A DNA stretch of 24,124 bases from CAYGYG01 sp964354155. GTDB taxonomy: Bacteria; Hydrothermota; Tepidihabitantia; SM23-42; CAYGYG01. Position numbers and translations under genes: made by a program. The stretch is taken from positions 1 to 24,124 of the forward strand of contig CAYGYG010000040.1 of the NCBI GenBank assembly GCA_964354155.1, in the 5' to 3' direction. Under the pieces are notes generated by a model. The model worked only from the letters and a program-made list of their open reading frames with translations. It ran no database searches and was not told the DNA's origin. Every line of letters begins with the position of its first letter. Position 1 is the stretch's first letter. Shown piece by piece: positions 23,293-24,124 of the stretch.

Positions 23293-23298
<6 letters not shown>
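23196..23298 (+). promoter_or_regulatory. 16S leader: hairpin, boxA-like antitermination site and pre-16S stem
   Basis: A GTCGGT/ACCGAC hairpin lies at 23196-23211. GTTCTTTGAAAA (23219-23230) resembles the boxA-containing leaders found before rRNA genes. CAAGGG (23276-23281) pairs with CCCTTG (23293-23298) at the predicted 5' end of the mature 16S. Confidence 0.55.

Positions 23299-24124
<826 letters not shown>

Overview
This 24.1-kb window comes from a Gram-negative-type (diderm) bacterium that I cannot place firmly. The evidence for diderm: LapA/LapB-type proteins, an outer-membrane PorV/PorQ-family barrel, a Wza-type export protein, lipoproteins, and four secreted proteins ending in Por/T9SS-type C-terminal sorting domains. 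That gene mix, together with the divergent 16S 5' part at the right edge, suggests the FCB group or a nearby uncultured phylum such as WOR-3/Stahlbacteria. The taxon is inference; the 16S fragment (23293-24124) would settle it.

Layout. (1) 1-5477: the 3' end of a secreted beta-propeller protein, a noncoding gap with a palindromic repeat, a large TPR/SLT lytic transglycosylase lipoprotein, and, convergent and overlapping it by 27 bp, a secreted clostripain-family (C11) protease. (2) 5478-11253: a visibly AT-richer stretch with a promoter and unusual leader, a gingipain-family (C25) protease, a six-Asp-box propeller protein (both with sorting domains) and, convergent, a PorV/PorQ-family barrel. 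(3) 11439-12561 (minus): tRNA-Gly(UCC) followed by a lipoprotein with a transglutaminase-like fold that has lost its catalytic Cys and His. (4) 12637-18207 (minus): a compact operon lapA > lapB > TPR-SPOR protein > mutS > ymdB with stop/start overlaps. (5) 18208-18988: a long noncoding stretch packed with hairpins, including four 52-57-bp palindromic elements, ending in a 20-bp perfect dyad at the promoter of the next operon. (6) 18989-23085 (plus): an exopolysaccharide control/export operon made of a PHP-type tyrosine phosphatase, a HepT/DUF86-like helical protein, an OPX (Wza-like) exporter and a Wzc-like BY-kinase with a tyrosine-rich tail. (7) 23086-end: tandem rRNA promoters and the 5' part of 16S rRNA.

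How the genes fit together. Regions 1-2 look like a T9SS-type cargo cluster: two caspase-fold proteases and two propellers carry the same kind of C-terminal export domain, and a PorV-family protein, the T9SS cargo shuttle family, sits beside them. Region 4 joins envelope homeostasis (LapA/LapB, SPOR) to mismatch repair. Region 5-6 is an EPS switch in which kinase and phosphatase would act on the same tyrosine tail. Eight promoter-like sites share exactly 16 bp between -35 and -10, and several lie so close to the gene that the transcript would be leaderless or nearly so. No search or folding program was run; all calls come from reading the sequence.
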